A stretch of DNA of 64,000 bases from Kofleriaceae bacterium (GCA_020633495.1 JACKDR010000008.1:236887-300886), one strand, 5' to 3'. Numbered from the stretch's first letter, positions 41,915 to 51,714 are shown. The notes: a model not told the origin generated them from the letters alone. Translations and numbers: made by a program.

Positions 41915-43963
41915 ATGAGCGAGAGCAATCCATTCCGCCCCGAGGACATCCGCAACGTCGTGCTGCTCGGCCACGCCGGCGCCGGCAAGACCACGCTCGC
42001 CGAGGCGATCCTGCACCGCTGCGGCGTCATCACCCGCATGGGCACGGTCGAGGACCACTCGACGATCAGCGACTTCGAGCCCGAGGCGCACGCCCACGGC
42101 CTGTCGACCGCGTCGTCGCTGCTGTTCGCCACCCGTGAGGGCTGCGAGTTCAACGTCATCGACACCCCGGGATCGCCGGAGTTCATCGGCCAGGCGCTCG
42201 CCGCGCTGCCGGTGGTCGAGACCGCGATGATCGTCGTCAACGCGGCGACCGGCATCGAGCTCAACACCCGCCGGCTGTTCCACGCCGCCGGCGAAGCCGG
42301 CCTCGCCCGCATGGTCGTGATCAACAAGATCGACCAGGCGATGGACGCGCTGCCGGCGCTGGTCCGCGAGCTCAAGGACAGCTTCGGCCCCGAGCTGCAC
42401 TGCATCAACCTGCCGACCGCCGGCGGCACCGACGTCATCGACTGCTTCGATCACGAGGCCGGCACCGCCGACTTCAGCTCGGTGGCCGACGAGCACCGCG
42501 AGATGCTCGAGTCGTCGATCGAGATCGACGACGCCGAGCTCGAGCGCTACCTCGGCGGCGAGCCGATCGATCTGCCGACGCTGCGGCGCTGCTTCATCGA
42601 GGCGATGAACCGCGGCCACGTCGTGCCGATCCTGTTCACCGCCGCCAAGAGCGAGGTCGGCGTCGACGATCTGCTCCACGTCCTCGCCGCCGACACGCCG
42701 AGCCCGGCGACGGCGCGGCCGCGGCGGCTGCGCCGCGACGACGAGGTCGTCGAGGTCACGTGCGATCCCGACGCCCCGCTGATCGGCCACGTCTTCAAGG
42801 TCACGACCGATCCCTACCTGGGCAAGATGGCGATGCTGCGCATCCTGCAGGGCCGGCTCGACGGCAACACCGCGTTCGTCAGCGGCGCCGACCGCAAGGC
42901 GCACAAGGCCGGGCACGTCCTCAAGGTCGAGGGTCGCGATCACCCCGAGCTCGACACCGTCGCCTACGCCGGCGACATCGTCGCGCTCGCCAAGGTCGAG
43001 GACCTCGACGCCGACATGATCATCCACGCGCCGACGCTGGGCGAGACCTACGCGCCGGTCGTCGCGCGCTACCCGCGCTCGATGTACGCGCTGGCGATCG
43101 AGCCCAAGACCAAGCAGGACGAGGTCAAGCTGCTGTCGGCCATGCACCGCCTGTGCGAGGAGGATCCGACGCTGACCTGCGATCACGACGCCCAGACCCA
43201 CGAGCTGGTGCTGTCCGGCATGGGCGAGCTGCACCTGCGGGTCGCGATCGAGCGGCTCAAGAACCGGTTCAGCCTGGAGGTCAGCTCGCGCAAGCCGCGG
43301 GTCGCGTACCGCGAGACCATCACGGCGCGCGCCGAGGGCCACTACCGCCTCAAGAAGCAGACCGGCGGCGCCGGCCAGTTCGCCGAGGTGTTCCTGCGCA
43401 TCGAGCCGCTGGCGCGCGGCGCCGGCTTCGAGTTCGCCAGCGAGGTCTTCGGCGGCGCGATCCCGACCCAGTTCATCCCGTCGGTCGAGAAGGGCGTCAC
43501 CGAGGCGCTGGATCAGGGGCCGCTGGGCGGCTACCCGGTCCAGGACGTCCGGGTCGTGGTCTACGACGGCAAGGCGCACTCGGTCGACAGCAAGGACATG
43601 GCGTTCCGCACCGCCGGCAAGCGGGCGTTCCGCGACGCCTTCCTCAAGGCCCGCGGCGCGCTGCTCGAGCCGGTCGTGACGCTCGAGATCTTCACGCCCG
43701 AGAGCCACGTCGGCGACGTCACCGCGGACCTCAAGCACCGGCGCGGCCGCGTCGTCGGCGTCGACGCCGCGCCGACCAGCGGCATGGCGGCGATCCACGC
43801 CCAGATCCCGCTCGCCGAGCTGGGCGACTACAGCGGCCAGCTGCGCAGCCTCACCGGCGGTCAGGGCAGCTTCGTCACCGAGCCATCGCACTACGACTTC
43901 GTGCCGCAGCACCTGATCTCGCAGCTGACCGCGGACCACACCGCGCCGACCGACGACGACTGA
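41915..43963 (+). CDS. Elongation factor G-like GTPase (EF-G2 type)
   Basis: A 682-residue translational GTPase with P-loop GHAGAGKTT (19-27), G3 DTPG (83-86) and G4 NKID (137-140), then the beta-barrel domain II and the C-terminal EF-G domains (YRETITARAEG, RRGRVVGVD). In canonical EF-G the residue after DTPG is the catalytic His; here it is Ser87 (DTPGSPEF), a change also found in EF-G2-like proteins of unclear role. It is slightly shorter than housekeeping EF-G. It starts 40 bases after the ATP-grasp gene, probably in the same transcription unit. Confidence 0.9.
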   Translation: MSESNPFRPEDIRNVVLLGHAGAGKTTLAEAILHRCGVITRMGTVEDHSTISDFEPEAHAHGLSTASSLLFATREGCEFNVIDTPGSPEFIGQALAALPVVETAMIVVNAATGIELNTRRLFHAAGEAGLARMVVINKIDQAMDALPALVRELKDSFGPELHCINLPTAGGTDVIDCFDHEAGTADFSSVADEHREMLESSIEIDDAELERYLGGEPIDLPTLRRCFIEAMNRGHVVPILFTAAKSEVGVDDLLHVLAADTPSPATARPRRLRRDDEVVEVTCDPDAPLIGHVFKVTTDPYLGKMAMLRILQGRLDGNTAFVSGADRKAHKAGHVLKVEGRDHPELDTVAYAGDIVALAKVEDLDADMIIHAPTLGETYAPVVARYPRSMYALAIEPKTKQDEVKLLSAMHRLCEEDPTLTCDHDAQTHELVLSGMGELHLRVAIERLKNRFSLEVSSRKPRVAYRETITARAEGHYRLKKQTGGAGQFAEVFLRIEPLARGAGFEFASEVFGGAIPTQFIPSVEKGVTEALDQGPLGGYPVQDVRVVVYDGKAHSVDSKDMAFRTAGKRAFRDAFLKARGALLEPVVTLEIFTPESHVGDVTADLKHRRGRVVGVDAAPTSGMAAIHAQIPLAELGDYSGQLRSLTGGQGSFVTEPSHYDFVPQHLISQLTADHTAPTDDD

Positions 43964-43987
43964 TCGAGGCTCGACCGCCGCCGCGAC

Positions 43988-44554
43988 CTACGGCGTCGCG
44001 GCGGCCGCGCCGGCATCCCCGGCGGTGGCGCCGTCGTCGGCGGTGGCCGCGTCGGCGCCGAGGTCGGCCTGCAGGCCGCGCTGGTAGTCCTCGAGCTCCT
44101 GCTTCTGCTCGTCCCACTTCGCGGCCATCTCGGGCGAGAGGACGCCACACTTGACGTCGAGATCGCCGACCAGGTGGGTGGCGCCGGCGTGGCAGTCGAA
44201 GACCAGCTTGCCGTGCCAGAACGTGGCGCCCCCGCTCTCGCTCCCCGCGAAGTGGTCGTCGCGCTGCTGGTCGCAGGTCAGGCGATCGCCGAACCCGACG
44301 TCCGAGCTGCCGGCGAGCCACGACAGGTGGCCGTCGTCGAAGCGGAGCCGGCCCGCCCTGCTGGTCAGATCGAGGACGACGCCGTCGATGCTGGAGCGGG
44401 TGTCACAGCCGGTGAACGTGACCGGCTTGTCGGCGACGGTGAAGGTCCCGGTCGCGACCGGGGTGCCCCCGGCCTTGCCGTCCGACGACGCCGACTTGCA
44501 CGCCGGCGCGGCGACCACGAGGCCGGCGACGAGACCGATGGGTAGGGTGCGCAC
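43988..44554 (-). CDS. Hypothetical lipoprotein
   Basis: A 188-residue lipoprotein: leader ending APAC (Cys19) followed by Lys/Ser/Gly. The middle contains four further Cys (GCDTRS, LTCDQQ, FDCHAG, VKCGV), probably disulphide-bonded, and the C-terminal ~60 residues are an Ala/Asp/Gln-rich helical tail. No family recognised. It lies 24 bases from the convergent EF-G-like gene and upstream of the esterase gene on the same strand. Confidence 0.75.
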   Translation of the reverse strand: MRTLPIGLVAGLVVAAPACKSASSDGKAGGTPVATGTFTVADKPVTFTGCDTRSSIDGVVLDLTSRAGRLRFDDGHLSWLAGSSDVGFGDRLTCDQQRDDHFAGSESGGATFWHGKLVFDCHAGATHLVGDLDVKCGVLSPEMAAKWDEQKQELEDYQRGLQADLGADAATADDGATAGDAGAAAATP

Positions 44555-44599
44555 GCGTCGATGGTACCGCGCCCGCGCCCCCGCCCGGTGGCGCGCCGG

Positions 44600-45589
44600 T
44601 CACGCCGCCTGGACGCTGCCAGCGCGCCCGAGTTGCTCGCGCACCCAGGTGCCGATGCGCCGGAACGCGGCGACCGCCCGCGGGTTGACGACGTCGAAGT
44701 AGGGGAAGACGTGGACCTCGCCGGGCTCGATGTCGAGCGTGCACGGCACCCCGGTGGCGTCGGCGCGGCGGGCGAGGCGCTCGCTGTCGGAGCGCAGGGT
44801 CTCGGCGCCGCCGGCCAGGACGTACAGCGGCGGCAGGCCGGCCAGGTCGGCGTGGAGCGGCGACACCCGCGGATCGTCGAGCGGTAGCGCGCTGGCGTAG
44901 CTGCGGGCGTCGGCGTTGTCGGCGTCGCGCGCGACGTAGTCGGAGGGCTGGTTCTCGTCGAGGTTGGTCTTGGTCAGATCGAGCCACGGCGACAGCAGCA
45001 CGGCGGCCGCCGGCAGCGGGCCGCCGCGCCGACGCAGCGCGACCAGCGTGGCCACGGTGAGGCCGCCACCGGCGGAGTCGCCGGCGACCACGATCCGCGA
45101 CGGCGGCGTGCCGTCGGCGACCAGCGCGTCGAACGCCGCCACCGCGTCGTCGATCGCGGCCGGGCACGCGTGCTCCGGGGCGAGCCGGTAGTCGACGGCG
45201 ACGACCCGCGCGCACGCGGCCTCGGCGAGGCCGGCGGTGATCGGCCGGTGCGACGCCGGCGAGCCGACGACGTAGGCGCCGCCGTGCAGGTACAGCACGA
45301 CGGCGTCGTCGTGCCCGACCCGCGGCGTCGTCCAGATCGCGCCCAGCCCCGCGACGGTGGCGTCGGCGAAGGTCGCGCGGCCGCGACGCAGCTCGTCGCG
45401 TCCCGCCGCGTCCATCGCGGCGCGGCGCTCGGCCAGCGTCCCGCCCGCGTTCCACTGCGCGCGCACCGTGGCGACCAGGAGCTCGTACGCGACCGACCAG
45501 CCCGGCTGCTCCGGACCGCGTCGCCAGCGGCCCACCACCACCCCCGGCAGGCGACCGAGGGCGATCCGTAGCTGTCTTGCGCTTGGCAT
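44600..45589 (-). CDS. HSL-family alpha/beta-hydrolase (esterase/lipase)
   Basis: A 329-residue esterase of the hormone-sensitive-lipase family: oxyanion-hole motif YLHGGAYVVGS near residue 105, nucleophile GDSAGGG near residue 170, and a His in GEVHVFPYF near residue 295. These are diagnostic. It hydrolyses short-chain or amidic esters; the natural substrate is unknown. The ATG at 45589 starts the protein; the open frame above is non-coding in character. Confidence 0.9.
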   Translation of the reverse strand: MPSARQLRIALGRLPGVVVGRWRRGPEQPGWSVAYELLVATVRAQWNAGGTLAERRAAMDAAGRDELRRGRATFADATVAGLGAIWTTPRVGHDDAVVLYLHGGAYVVGSPASHRPITAGLAEAACARVVAVDYRLAPEHACPAAIDDAVAAFDALVADGTPPSRIVVAGDSAGGGLTVATLVALRRRGGPLPAAAVLLSPWLDLTKTNLDENQPSDYVARDADNADARSYASALPLDDPRVSPLHADLAGLPPLYVLAGGAETLRSDSERLARRADATGVPCTLDIEPGEVHVFPYFDVVNPRAVAAFRRIGTWVREQLGRAGSVQAA

Positions 45590-45663
45590 GGTGCTCCCCG
45601 GGCGATGCGCCGCGGAGGCGCCCGCGCCGCCGGCGCAGTGTAGCGCGTCCCCGGCGGTCGCGG

Positions 45664-46689
45664 TCAGAAGCGGAGCGCCGCCGCGGCGCCGACCGCGCCG
45701 TCGCCAGCGAGCGGCGCCACCTCGACGCCGGTGGCGCCGTCGGGCTCGAGCACCAGCGTGAGGATCGCCGCGACCGCGGCGGTGCCGGCGACCGCGAGCG
45801 CGACGTTGGCGTAGGTGGCGTGGCGGGCGCCGCGATCCTCGATCGCACGCGCCTCGTCGAAGCTGTGCTGGGCGCTGGCGGCGTTGAGCGCGTCGAGGTC
45901 GTCCTGATCCTGGGCGACGCGCCACGAGAAGTAGCCGGCCGCGGCGCCGCCGGCGATCGCGAGCCCGGTCCAGGTCGGCCACCGCACCACCGCCGGCCAC
46001 CGGTGGCCGCCGCCCGCCGCGCCCGCGCCGCCCTCGACGGTGATCGTCGTCGTGACCAGGGTGTTGCCGGCGGCGTCGAGGGCGTCGATCGTCAGGCGCA
46101 CCGGGCCCGCCGGCGCCGCGACCTCGACGTGGGTGCCGTCGGCGGCGACCGGCGCGTCGGCGCCGGCGACGACGCGGACGCCGGCCACCAGCTGGAGCGG
46201 ATCGTGGGCGTCGAGGTCGACGGTGATGGTGCCGTCGCCGCGGCGGGCTCGGGGCTCGACGCGGAACCGCGGCAGCTTGCCGGCCTGGGCCCGCGCGGCG
46301 TCGAACGGGCCGGCGATCTTGGGCGACGAGCCGGCGGGGAGCGCGGCGTCGGGGACCAGCATGATCCAGCGCAGGAAGTGGCCGCGCGCGGTGTCGGCGT
46401 CGTCGAGCGCGCCGGCGATCTCGCCGGCCATGCGGTAGGCGCGGGCCAGCGCCGCCGGGGTCAGGCCGCCACCGTCGAGGGCGCGGGCGACGAGGTCCCG
46501 CGCGCGCTCGTAGTCGATGTCGTCGACGGCGCCGCGGGCCTGATCGAGCAGCGCGACGCCGTCGTCGACCTGCACGCGATCGGCGCGCGCCGCCTGCGGC
46601 GCGGCCGCCGCGGCCGCCGCGACCACCAGGGCGACCAGCCGGGAGCGCGCCGACGCGCCGGGACGCCGGCGCGCCGCGGCGCTCACCAT
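45664..46689 (-). CDS. TPR-like membrane protein linked to the kinase-PEGA gene
   Basis: A 341-residue exported protein: signal/anchor (ALVVAAAAAAAPQAARA), a helical repeat region with alternating Leu/Ala (residues ~40-130, TPR-like, QARGAVDDIDYERARDLVARAL), a beta-rich middle (residues ~150-225) and two membrane-spanning stretches (~240-260 and ~290-320). Its ATG lies inside the last bases of the kinase-PEGA gene (overlap of seven bases), so the two should be translated together. It probably cooperates with the kinase's periplasmic domain. Confidence 0.75.
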   Translation of the reverse strand: MVSAAARRRPGASARSRLVALVVAAAAAAAPQAARADRVQVDDGVALLDQARGAVDDIDYERARDLVARALDGGGLTPAALARAYRMAGEIAGALDDADTARGHFLRWIMLVPDAALPAGSSPKIAGPFDAARAQAGKLPRFRVEPRARRGDGTITVDLDAHDPLQLVAGVRVVAGADAPVAADGTHVEVAAPAGPVRLTIDALDAAGNTLVTTTITVEGGAGAAGGGHRWPAVVRWPTWTGLAIAGGAAAGYFSWRVAQDQDDLDALNAASAQHSFDEARAIEDRGARHATYANVALAVAGTAAVAAILTLVLEPDGATGVEVAPLAGDGAVGAAAALRF

Positions 46690-48754
46690 TTCACCTTGCG
46701 GCGCACCGCGGCGCCGGGATCGACGTGGACCTTCATCGTCCGCGACGTGCCGTCCTCGGCCACCGCCTTGACCGTGTGATCACCGGCGGCCAGCTCGTGG
46801 TTGACGATCGGCGTCGGCCCCAGCCGCTTGCCGTCGACGTAGATCGTCGCCCACGGCCGGGCGTCGATCGAGAACCGTCCCGGCGCCACGGTCGCGACCG
46901 GCTTGCGCGGCGCAGGATCGGGCCGGCGCTCCGGCGCCTGGCGCCGGCGCGGGCGCGGGCTTGCGCCGGGCCGGGGCCGGACGCGGCGTCGGCGACGCCT
47001 GGTCGCGCGACGCCGTGGCGGGGGCGGCGCCGGGTCGGCGACAGGTCCGCGGCCGGCATCGGACGACGGTCGGCCGCGGCGGCGGCTCCTCCGCGGCGGG
47101 CGGCGCGGGGCGTCGTCGGCCGCCGCGAGGTCGTCCGCGGTCGCGACCGCCGGGCCCGGCGACGACGGCGTGGCGCTGGCGACCCCGCCGACGGTGACGG
47201 CGGTGCCGGCGGCGACGACGACGGCCGGGTCGTCAGCCACGCGGCCACGCCGGCGCCCGCCAGCAGGAGCACCGCGGCCCACCGCAGGCCGTGGCGCCGC
47301 GGCGCCAGCGACACCAGCTCGGGGTCGGCGTCGATCGTCGCGGTGTCGGTGACCGCGGTCGCCGCCGCCGGCGCCGCGAGCTCGAGCGGCGGCGGCGAGT
47401 CCAGCGTCAGCGGCGCGGCCGCCGCCTGCGCGGCCGCCGTCAGCGCCGGCGTGCCGACCACCGGCGTCGGCTGGTCGCCCACCTGCGTGTCGTCGCGGGC
47501 CGGCGGGTCGCCGCGCACCGCGGTGTCGTCGCGCCCCGGCGGGTCGTCGAGCAGCGGCGCCTGCACCGGCGTCGGCTGCCCGGGATCGGCGTCGGTGTGG
47601 GTGTCCATGCCGTCCATCGCCGACATCGACGGCACCGACGAGCCCGCCGACGACCACGACGAGTCGTCGACGTAGATGACGACGTCGCGGGTCGGCTGCG
47701 TCGGGACGTCGGGCAGGAACAGCAGCGAGCTGGGGTCGGCGCGCAGCGGCAGCCGATCGACCAGGTTGGGATCCGGATCCTCGATGTCGAAGAGCTTGTC
47801 GTTGGCGCGGACCCGGGCGCCGCACCGGCTCCACACCAGCTCCGACAGCTCCTCGGAGCCGGCGGGCGCGCCGGGCTGCACCGCCTCGACCACCGCGCGC
47901 TTGAGCTCGAGCGCGCTGGCGAAGCGCCACTGCGGACGCAGGCACAGCGCCCGGCCCAGCAGCTCGTCGAAGCCCGGCGCCGACACGTCCATCGCGCTCA
48001 GCGGCGGCACCCGCGCGTTGCGGATGGCGTCGACGGTGGCGCCCGGACCGTTGCCGCCGAACAGGCGCCGCCCGGTCAAGAGCTCGAACAGCACCGCGCC
48101 CAGCGACCACACGTCGCTGCGGCGATCGAGCGCCTCGCCGCCGAGCTGCTCCGGGGACATGTACGGCAGCTTGCCCTTGACCTTGCCGGCCTCGGTGCGA
48201 TCGCCGCTGCCGTCGTCGACCTTGGCGATGCCGAAGTCGAGGACCTTGACGATGCCGTCGACGGTGACGAACAGGTTGTGGGGCGAGACGTCGCGGTGCA
48301 CCAGGCCGAGCAGCTTGCCGGCCGGATCGCGCTGCTCGTGGGCGTAGTGCAGGCCGTCGCAGACCTGCGACAGGATCGCCGCCGCGATCGGCGCGGTCAC
48401 CGCGCCGCCGCCGCGGATCAGCTCGGTCAGCGGCGCGCCGCGCAGGTACTCCATCGCCAGGTAGTACTCGCCGTCGACCGCGCCGAGCTCGAAGACCGCG
48501 CACACGTTGGGGTGCGACAGCCGCGCCGCGACCCGTGCCTCGGCCATCAGCATGCGGAGGAACTGCGGGCTCGACGCCAGCTCCGGCAGCACGCGCTTGA
48601 TGACCATCGGCTTGCAGAAGCCACCGGTGGCGAGCAGCTGGGCCGCCCACACCTCGGCCATGCCGCCGATCGCGAGGCGACCGAGCAGCCGGTAGCGCCC
48701 GAACATCTGCGGGTCGCGACCGCTTGGCGTGTGTCCGCGGGCCAGGTTGGTCAT
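46683..48754 (-). CDS. Hanks-type kinase with TM segment and PEGA domain, frameshifted
   Basis: N-terminal kinase with LAIGGMAEVW, VIKRVLP, GLVHRDVSPHNLF and VLDFGIAK, all catalytic residues present, followed by a ~200-residue Pro/Asp/Thr-rich linker. A single TM helix (GLRWAAVLLLAGAGVAAWL, near 47240-47290) comes next. The C-terminal PEGA-type domain (APGRFSIDARPWATIYVDGKR, ending at 46683) lies in another frame, so at least one indel exists between about 46920 and 47220, in an Arg/Pro/Gly-rich stretch. PEGA domains contact surface structures. ATG at 48754 is favoured; longer starts begin with non-ATG codons or lack a ribosome site. Confidence 0.75.
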
Positions 48755-48964
48755 GTCGAGCACGACGACGACCGCGCGTCTCCACACGGCGTCGACTCCG
48801 TCGATCATGCTGCCGGGGGGAGGTATCCCAGGCAAGCGAATTCCCGACGAGTCGACGGGCCGGATGTCATCGACGTCAGCGACCTCACGCTTGCGCGCCG
48901 CGCGCGCCTACATCGCACCCGTCCCGACGACAGCCTTGCATCGCACCCGGGTTCCGGTCTCACA

Positions 48965-50344
48965 ATGGGGGTCGTGCTCCGCTGCAGTGGTCTCGTCGTG
49001 CTGAGCCTGATCGTCGCGTCGGCGGCGTGCAGCTTCCAGGGCGGCTTCGACGGCACGCACTACCGGTGCGGCGACGGCGAGGCGTGCCCGACCGGCCAGG
49101 CCTGCGTCGCGGGCGTCTGCACCGCCGACCCGGCGACGGTCGACGGCGGCGGCGGCGACGACGGCGGCGCTCCGCTCGACGGCGGCGTCGACGGCGCGGT
49201 CGCGCAGGATCGGTGCGGGACGATCTCGCTGCTCGCGGACGACTTCGCCGACAACCAGGTCGGTCGCGAGTGGATCGCGTGGGGCGACACCGGCGCGGTC
49301 ACGCTCGAGGGCGCGGGCCAGCTGCAGATCGTCTTCGCCAGCGCCGGCGAGACCTGGGCCGGCTACACCTCGCGCAACCGCTTCGACCTCCGCGACGGCG
49401 AGCTGCGCGCCGGCGTCGTCCAGGCCGGCGCCACCGACACCGTGCTCGAGCTCAAGGATCGCACCGGCGACCGCTGCCAGCTGGTGGCCGAGGCCGGCCA
49501 GCTGGTCGCCCGGGTCGTCGACGGCGCCGGCGCCAGCGATCGCGCCAGTGTCCCCTACGTGCCGTCGGTGCACCGCTACTGGCGGATGCGCGAGGTCGGC
49601 GGGACGCTGTTCTGGGAGACCTCCGCGGATCAGCAAGCGTGGACGCTGCTCCACGCCGAGCCGACGCCGATCGACGCCGCCCACGTCCACGGCGTGGTCG
49701 CCGCGGCCGGCAGCGCCACCACCGGCAGCGCGATCTTCGACAGCGTCAACGTCGGCGTCACGCCCGCGCTCGGCTTCTGCGCCGCCGCCACCGTGCACGA
49801 CGAGTTCGCGTCGTCGCCCCTCGAGCCGATCTGGTCGGGCTGGAGCGACAGCGGCTGCAACGTCACCGAGGAGGGCGGCGATCTGACGATGACCTTCGCC
49901 GGCACCGGCGAGTCGTGGTGCGGCATCGAGACCTGGCACCTCGTCGACCTGACCGCGTCGTCGGTGACGCTCGACGCCGGCGGCGCCCCCGACGCGCTGC
50001 GCTTCGTCAGCTACTTCCAGGTGATCGCGATGGGCGACGACTCGACCGTGCTCGAGATCGGCCGCGAGCAGACCTCGCTGTGGTTCCAGCAGTGGATCGG
50101 CGGCAACTCGGTGACGTCGGTCGATCGGACCTACTCGGCCAGCAACGACCGGTTCTGGCGGCTGCGCGAGGACGCCGGCGACGCGGTCTTCGAGACCTCG
50201 GGCGACGGCACGTCGTTCACCCAGCGCGCCCGGGTCCCGGCGCAGTTCGACCTGTCCCGGGTCGAGATCACGATCGGCGCCGGCCACTACGGCAGCGGCC
50301 CCGGCACCCCGGTGACGGCGCGGTTCGCGGCCGTGAACCCGTGA
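48965..50344 (+). CDS. Lipoprotein with two beta-sandwich repeats and Cys-rich N terminus
   Basis: A 459-residue lipoprotein (leader ending SAACS, Cys22) followed by an EGF/MopE-like Cys motif (CGDGEACPTGQACVAGVC) and a Gly/Asp linker. The remainder is two related ~180-residue units starting near LADDFADNQVG and VHDEFASSPLE. Both share a strand-turn order (TWAGY / SWCGI, FWETSADQ / FETSGDG) typical of concanavalin-like (LamG/DUF1349-type) sandwiches, which bind carbohydrate. Surface adhesion or substrate binding is a plausible guess. The ATG at 48965 immediately precedes the leader. Confidence 0.8.
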   Translation: MGVVLRCSGLVVLSLIVASAACSFQGGFDGTHYRCGDGEACPTGQACVAGVCTADPATVDGGGGDDGGAPLDGGVDGAVAQDRCGTISLLADDFADNQVGREWIAWGDTGAVTLEGAGQLQIVFASAGETWAGYTSRNRFDLRDGELRAGVVQAGATDTVLELKDRTGDRCQLVAEAGQLVARVVDGAGASDRASVPYVPSVHRYWRMREVGGTLFWETSADQQAWTLLHAEPTPIDAAHVHGVVAAAGSATTGSAIFDSVNVGVTPALGFCAAATVHDEFASSPLEPIWSGWSDSGCNVTEEGGDLTMTFAGTGESWCGIETWHLVDLTASSVTLDAGGAPDALRFVSYFQVIAMGDDSTVLEIGREQTSLWFQQWIGGNSVTSVDRTYSASNDRFWRLREDAGDAVFETSGDGTSFTQRARVPAQFDLSRVEITIGAGHYGSGPGTPVTARFAAVNP

Positions 50345-50377
50345 CCACGCCGTAACCCGCGGCGGCGGCGGCGTAGA

Positions 50378-50959
50378 ATGCGCGCCATGAAAGCCCTCGC
50401 GATCGCCGTCGTCGTCCCGCTCGCCGCCTGCGGCAGCTCGAAGCCACCCACCGGCGCCACCGGCGCGCCGCCGAGCAAGATGGACCAGATGATGGACGAG
50501 GGCATGCACGAGTCGTCCGACGCCAGCTCGACGTTCGGGCCGCTCGAGGTCGGCGCCGACTGGCAGACCTACACCCGGGTCGACGATCAGCCGTTCCCGT
50601 CGCCGACCCACGGCGGCCGCATGGTCGAGGTCTGGGTCAACGACGTCGGCGTCGCCGCCTACGAGAGCGAGGACGCCGAGATCCCGGTCGGGACGATCGT
50701 GGTCAAGACCTCCCACGAGAAGGACGGCTCGATGGGGCCGATCTTCGTGATGGAGAAGAAGGCCAAGGGCTTCGACGCCGAGCACGACGACTGGTGGTAC
50801 GCGATCCACTGGGCCGAGCCGTCGGGCGCGTGGACCGCCAAGGGGGGCGGGCCGATCTACTGGCGCACACCGTCGCACAAGGTGGACTACTGCTGGGACT
50901 GCCACGAGAGCTTCGACCGCGAGCTCGGAGGCGTGCCGGTCGAGCGCCGCGCCTGGTAG
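50378..50959 (+). CDS. Cytochrome P460-like lipoprotein
   Basis: A 193-residue lipoprotein (leader ending LAAC, Cys19) whose C terminus carries the haem-binding motif CWDCH (Cys172, Cys175, His176), near-terminal as in cytochrome P460/c'-beta proteins. The region before it (GDVGVAAYESED, MVEVWVND, VVKTS, DDWWYAIHWAEPSG) matches the P460 fold, which oxidises hydroxylamine or binds NO/CO in relatives. No other haem-protein gene is in the window. ATGs at 50378 and 50387 are both possible. Confidence 0.78.
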   Translation: MRAMKALAIAVVVPLAACGSSKPPTGATGAPPSKMDQMMDEGMHESSDASSTFGPLEVGADWQTYTRVDDQPFPSPTHGGRMVEVWVNDVGVAAYESEDAEIPVGTIVVKTSHEKDGSMGPIFVMEKKAKGFDAEHDDWWYAIHWAEPSGAWTAKGGGPIYWRTPSHKVDYCWDCHESFDRELGGVPVERRAW

Positions 50960-51075
50960 AGACCTCGCTCATTCCGGTGCCTTCGCGCGGATCGCCGGCG
51001 CGGCCTCGCGCCGCGCGACGCGCCGCGGCGTGCCGCAAACTTTGAGCGTCGCGACGCCGGTGGTAGGTACGAAGC

Positions 51076-51702
51076 ATGGCGACGCGCAAGACTCCGAAGC
51101 GTTCGAGCAAGACCGTCCGCCCCGCCGCCGGCTACGCGCGGCGCAAGACCGCCGACACGGCGGCCCCGCCGGCGGCCGCGGAGCCGATCACTGCGCCGGT
51201 CGCCGAGGCCGCGCCCGCGCCGGTCGTGGCGCCCACGCCGATCGCGGCGCCCGCGCCGATCGCCAAGGCCGCGCCCGCGCCGGTGGCCGAGCACCTCGTT
51301 CCGCCGCCGCCGGTGGCCTCGGCGCCGCCGCCCGCGATGGCCGGCGTCGCGTCCGCGATGGCCTCGCTCGCCGCCCTCGACGACGCGCTCGCCGCCCTCG
51401 ACATCGCCAGCTTCGCCGAGCTGCCGACCCCGACCGAGATCGACGACGGCGCGCCCGACGACGATCTCCTGCCGCCCGGCCACGTCCCGCCCGGCGACGT
51501 CCGCTCGCTGCGCCGCGCCGACTCCGGCGAGTTCGCGCTGGTCTATCGCTGGGCCACCGCGGTCGTCATCCGGCGCGGGCCCGTCGGCAAGCGCGGCACC
51601 TGCCGGGTCATCGACTACCCGACGCCGCAGATGGCGTCGAGCGGCTACGCCCGCGAGTGCACGCGCCTGCACGCCGAAGGCTTCGGCGACTACGTCGACT
51701 GA
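51076..51702 (+). CDS. Protein with disordered Pro/Ala N terminus and WGR-like C-terminal domain
   Basis: A 208-residue protein: Lys/Arg-rich first 25 residues, ~60 residues of Pro/Ala repeats (APAP, IAAPAP), an Asp/Pro region and a C-terminal ~60-residue module. That module (EFALVYRWATAVVIRRG, GKRGTCRVIDYPT, GYARECTRLHAEGFGDYV) resembles the WGR domain found in PARP-like and nucleic-acid-linked proteins. This is a pattern match, not a certain identification. The ATG is preceded by GGTAGG (weak). It lies 12 bases upstream of the DUF434 gene. Confidence 0.6.
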   Translation: MATRKTPKRSSKTVRPAAGYARRKTADTAAPPAAAEPITAPVAEAAPAPVVAPTPIAAPAPIAKAAPAPVAEHLVPPPPVASAPPPAMAGVASAMASLAALDDALAALDIASFAELPTPTEIDDGAPDDDLLPPGHVPPGDVRSLRRADSGEFALVYRWATAVVIRRGPVGKRGTCRVIDYPTPQMASSGYARECTRLHAEGFGDYVD

Positions 51703-51714
51703 GCCGGCGTCCCC

